5,657 nt of DNA from Smithellaceae bacterium (GTDB lineage: Bacteria > Desulfobacterota > Syntrophia > Syntrophales > Smithellaceae): positions 1,971-7,627 of the forward strand of contig JAQVQT010000085.1 in the NCBI GenBank assembly GCA_028701435.1, written 5' to 3'. The notes under the pieces are model-generated. The model was given only the letters and a program-made list of their open reading frames with translations, was not told the origin of the DNA and did no database searches. The position numbers and the translations under genes were made by a program. Positions 4,496 through 5,657 of the stretch are shown here, piece by piece; the stretch's first letter is position 1, and each line of letters opens with the position of its first letter.

Positions 4496-5584
4496 TTATA
4501 TGCGGTACGGGGCGTTTTGGTTATGCCAGACGACAACGCAGTTTCGCCCCTTGTGTTTGGCTTCATAAAGCGCCTGATCCGCCCTTTCGAAAAGGTCAGT
4601 CGCGGAAATGGATTGGGTATGATCGGTGAAAGCCACACCGCCGCTGACCGTTATTCGGATTTTTCTCCGGCCGTCGCCAAACTCATGGCTCGCGCACAGA
4701 GAGACGATTCTTTCGGCCATGTGGAGCGCTTCCTCCACGCGGGCATCGGGCATGAGCAGGATGAACTCTTCTCCGCCGTAGCGGCTGATCAGTGTGGAGC
4801 CTTTGCGCACGTGGTCCAGCATGAGCGCTGCGAATTGGCGCAGAACTTCGTCGCCCGTCAGGTGGCCGAAAGAGTCATTGACGTTTTTGAACTGGTCCAG
4901 ATCGAAAAGAATGAGAGACAGGTGTCCGCTGTTTCGCCGGAGCTTGGCGAGCTCTTCTTCCACCCGGATTTCATAAAATCTCCGGGTGTAAAGGTTGGTA
5001 AGGCTGTCATGAATGACCTTGGAAAACAGCTTCGCGTTTTCCAGAGAAACGGCCAGGGCGGTGCTGAGAACTCTCAATTGCTGCGTTTCGAAAAAGCCGA
5101 AGCAACGATCCGCGGGGATTTCAATTGTAACCAGTCCCACCGCGCGCAGAGAGGACCCCACCAGCGGCAGGCATAAACATTGGTCTTCCCCCGCTTGTCC
5201 GCTTTCCGCCGGCAGGGGGACTTCTCCTTCCAAAATGAGCGGAGCGACGCCGACCATTTTTTGAGACAACCATTTTCCCAAAACCGTTCCTTCCACGGGG
5301 AAAGACAGATTCGGACGGATGGATTGGTTTTGATAAAAAACACCGTCCACTTCCAGCGTTTTACACTGTTCGTCGAGGCTCAGGATGGCGATTCTGGTGC
5401 CCTGTGAGAAATCGGCCAGGGTTTCCAGGGCGATGTCGATCAGAATTTCCCTGTTGGTAAAAGCGGTGAGAAGCCGGGTGCCGAAATTGAGAAGAAAGAA
5501 TTCCTCGTCGAAACCGGAGCCCAGCTCGCATTCGGCAAAAACGCCGGAGGATTGCCCCGCTGCGGCCTGCATCTGTTTTTCCAT
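4496..5584 (-). CDS. GAF-GGDEF diguanylate cyclase, soluble
   Basis: This 362-residue cytoplasmic protein should make cyclic di-GMP from GTP under control of a sensory GAF domain. The GAF domain spans about 30-185 and ends in the signalling helix QQLRVLSTALAVSLENAKLF. The GGDEF domain (about 190-352) starts HDSLTNLYTRR (192-202). It has metal ligand Asp228 in LFDLDQFK, Asn236, Asp245, signature GGEEF (270-274) and the RADQALYEAK helix (334-343). The I-site position (261-264) reads KGST instead of RxxD, so product inhibition by that site should be lost. The GAF domain holds several cysteines (74, 136, 138, 161), but no recognised haem or bilin motif. The start at 5584 has AAAAAGGA five bases upstream; Met5 is an alternative. 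The hexokinase gene follows 79 bases downstream on the same strand with no strong terminator between, so an operon is possible. The ligand of the GAF domain is unknown. Confidence 0.95.
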   Translation of the reverse strand: MEKQMQAAAGQSSGVFAECELGSGFDEEFFLLNFGTRLLTAFTNREILIDIALETLADFSQGTRIAILSLDEQCKTLEVDGVFYQNQSIRPNLSFPVEGTVLGKWLSQKMVGVAPLILEGEVPLPAESGQAGEDQCLCLPLVGSSLRAVGLVTIEIPADRCFGFFETQQLRVLSTALAVSLENAKLFSKVIHDSLTNLYTRRFYEIRVEEELAKLRRNSGHLSLILFDLDQFKNVNDSFGHLTGDEVLRQFAALMLDHVRKGSTLISRYGGEEFILLMPDARVEEALHMAERIVSLCASHEFGDGRRKIRITVSGGVAFTDHTQSISATDLFERADQALYEAKHKGRNCVVVWHNQNAPYRI

Positions 5585-5644
5585 GTCGGTCCTTTTTAGC
5601 CTTGCGCCTTATGGTGTCGTTCAGGAAAATGAAACGGCAAAAAA

Positions 5645-5650
5645 TTTATA
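5645..5650 (-). promoter_or_regulatory. Possible -10 box upstream of the GAF-GGDEF gene
   Basis: TATAAA on the minus strand lies about 60 bases before the cyclase start. Its -35 partner would fall beyond the right edge of the window, so it cannot be tested here. No good alternative promoter is seen in 5585-5644. Confidence 0.2.
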
Positions 5651-5657
5651 CAGCGCT

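Noticed and set aside
4417..4638. 74-residue N-terminal extension of the hexokinase
   Set aside because: The extra part is low-complexity, runs through the spacer and into the end of the cyclase gene in another frame, and is not like hexokinase N-termini. The start at 4416 gives the normal family length.
4439..5176. Open plus-strand frame of 245 codons opposite the GAF-GGDEF gene
   Set aside because: Its HEQDELFSAVAADQ stretch is the mirror reading of GGEEF, as in the other antisense frame. No ribosome-binding site or family resemblance supports it.
1..5657. Mobile element, CRISPR array, tRNA or toxin-antitoxin pair
   Set aside because: I saw no transposase, integrase, regularly spaced repeats with spacers, tRNA-like cloverleaf or typical small toxin pair. 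The 79- and 134-residue plus-strand products do not resemble known toxin or antitoxin families.

Overview
The window looks like a chromosomal segment of a GC-rich, anaerobic-type Gram-negative bacterium. My best guess is Desulfobacterota (the former Deltaproteobacteria, Syntrophales-like). The guess rests on the combination of a DUF1893/TM1506-like protein, a hexokinase of the eukaryotic-type family, multi-domain GGDEF proteins and REP-like hairpins of the 'GCTTGCTGCG' kind. It is a judgement from memory, not from a search. I see no phage, transposon, CRISPR or RNA gene.

Layout. Positions 1-121 are a regulatory region. A near-consensus sigma70 promoter points left out of the window and carries a near-perfect palindrome in its spacer; a weaker candidate promoter points right. 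Two overlapping plus-strand genes follow (125-361 and 355-759): a small two-helix membrane protein and a DUF1893 protein of the deaminase-like fold. Everything after that is on the minus strand. In order of position these are a six-helix membrane GGDEF diguanylate cyclase (787-1908), a REP-like hairpin block (1922-2010), a monoacylglycerol-lipase-like alpha/beta hydrolase (2088-2930) with its own likely promoter, a eukaryotic-type hexokinase (3058-4416), and a GAF-GGDEF diguanylate cyclase (4496-5584).

How the genes may work together. Both cyclases have complete active sites and should make cyclic di-GMP. The membrane one keeps the RxxD product-inhibition site; the soluble GAF one has lost it. 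No EAL or HD-GYP phosphodiesterase and no recognisable c-di-GMP receptor or riboswitch lies in the window. The GAF cyclase and the hexokinase are co-oriented and 79 bases apart, so they may be co-transcribed, but a functional link between sugar phosphorylation and c-di-GMP is speculation. The hydrolase appears to be transcribed separately. I did not find a clear new multi-gene system. The least explained parts are the DUF1893/membrane-protein pair, the operator-bearing divergent promoter at the left edge, and the hairpin-rich leader of the membrane cyclase.
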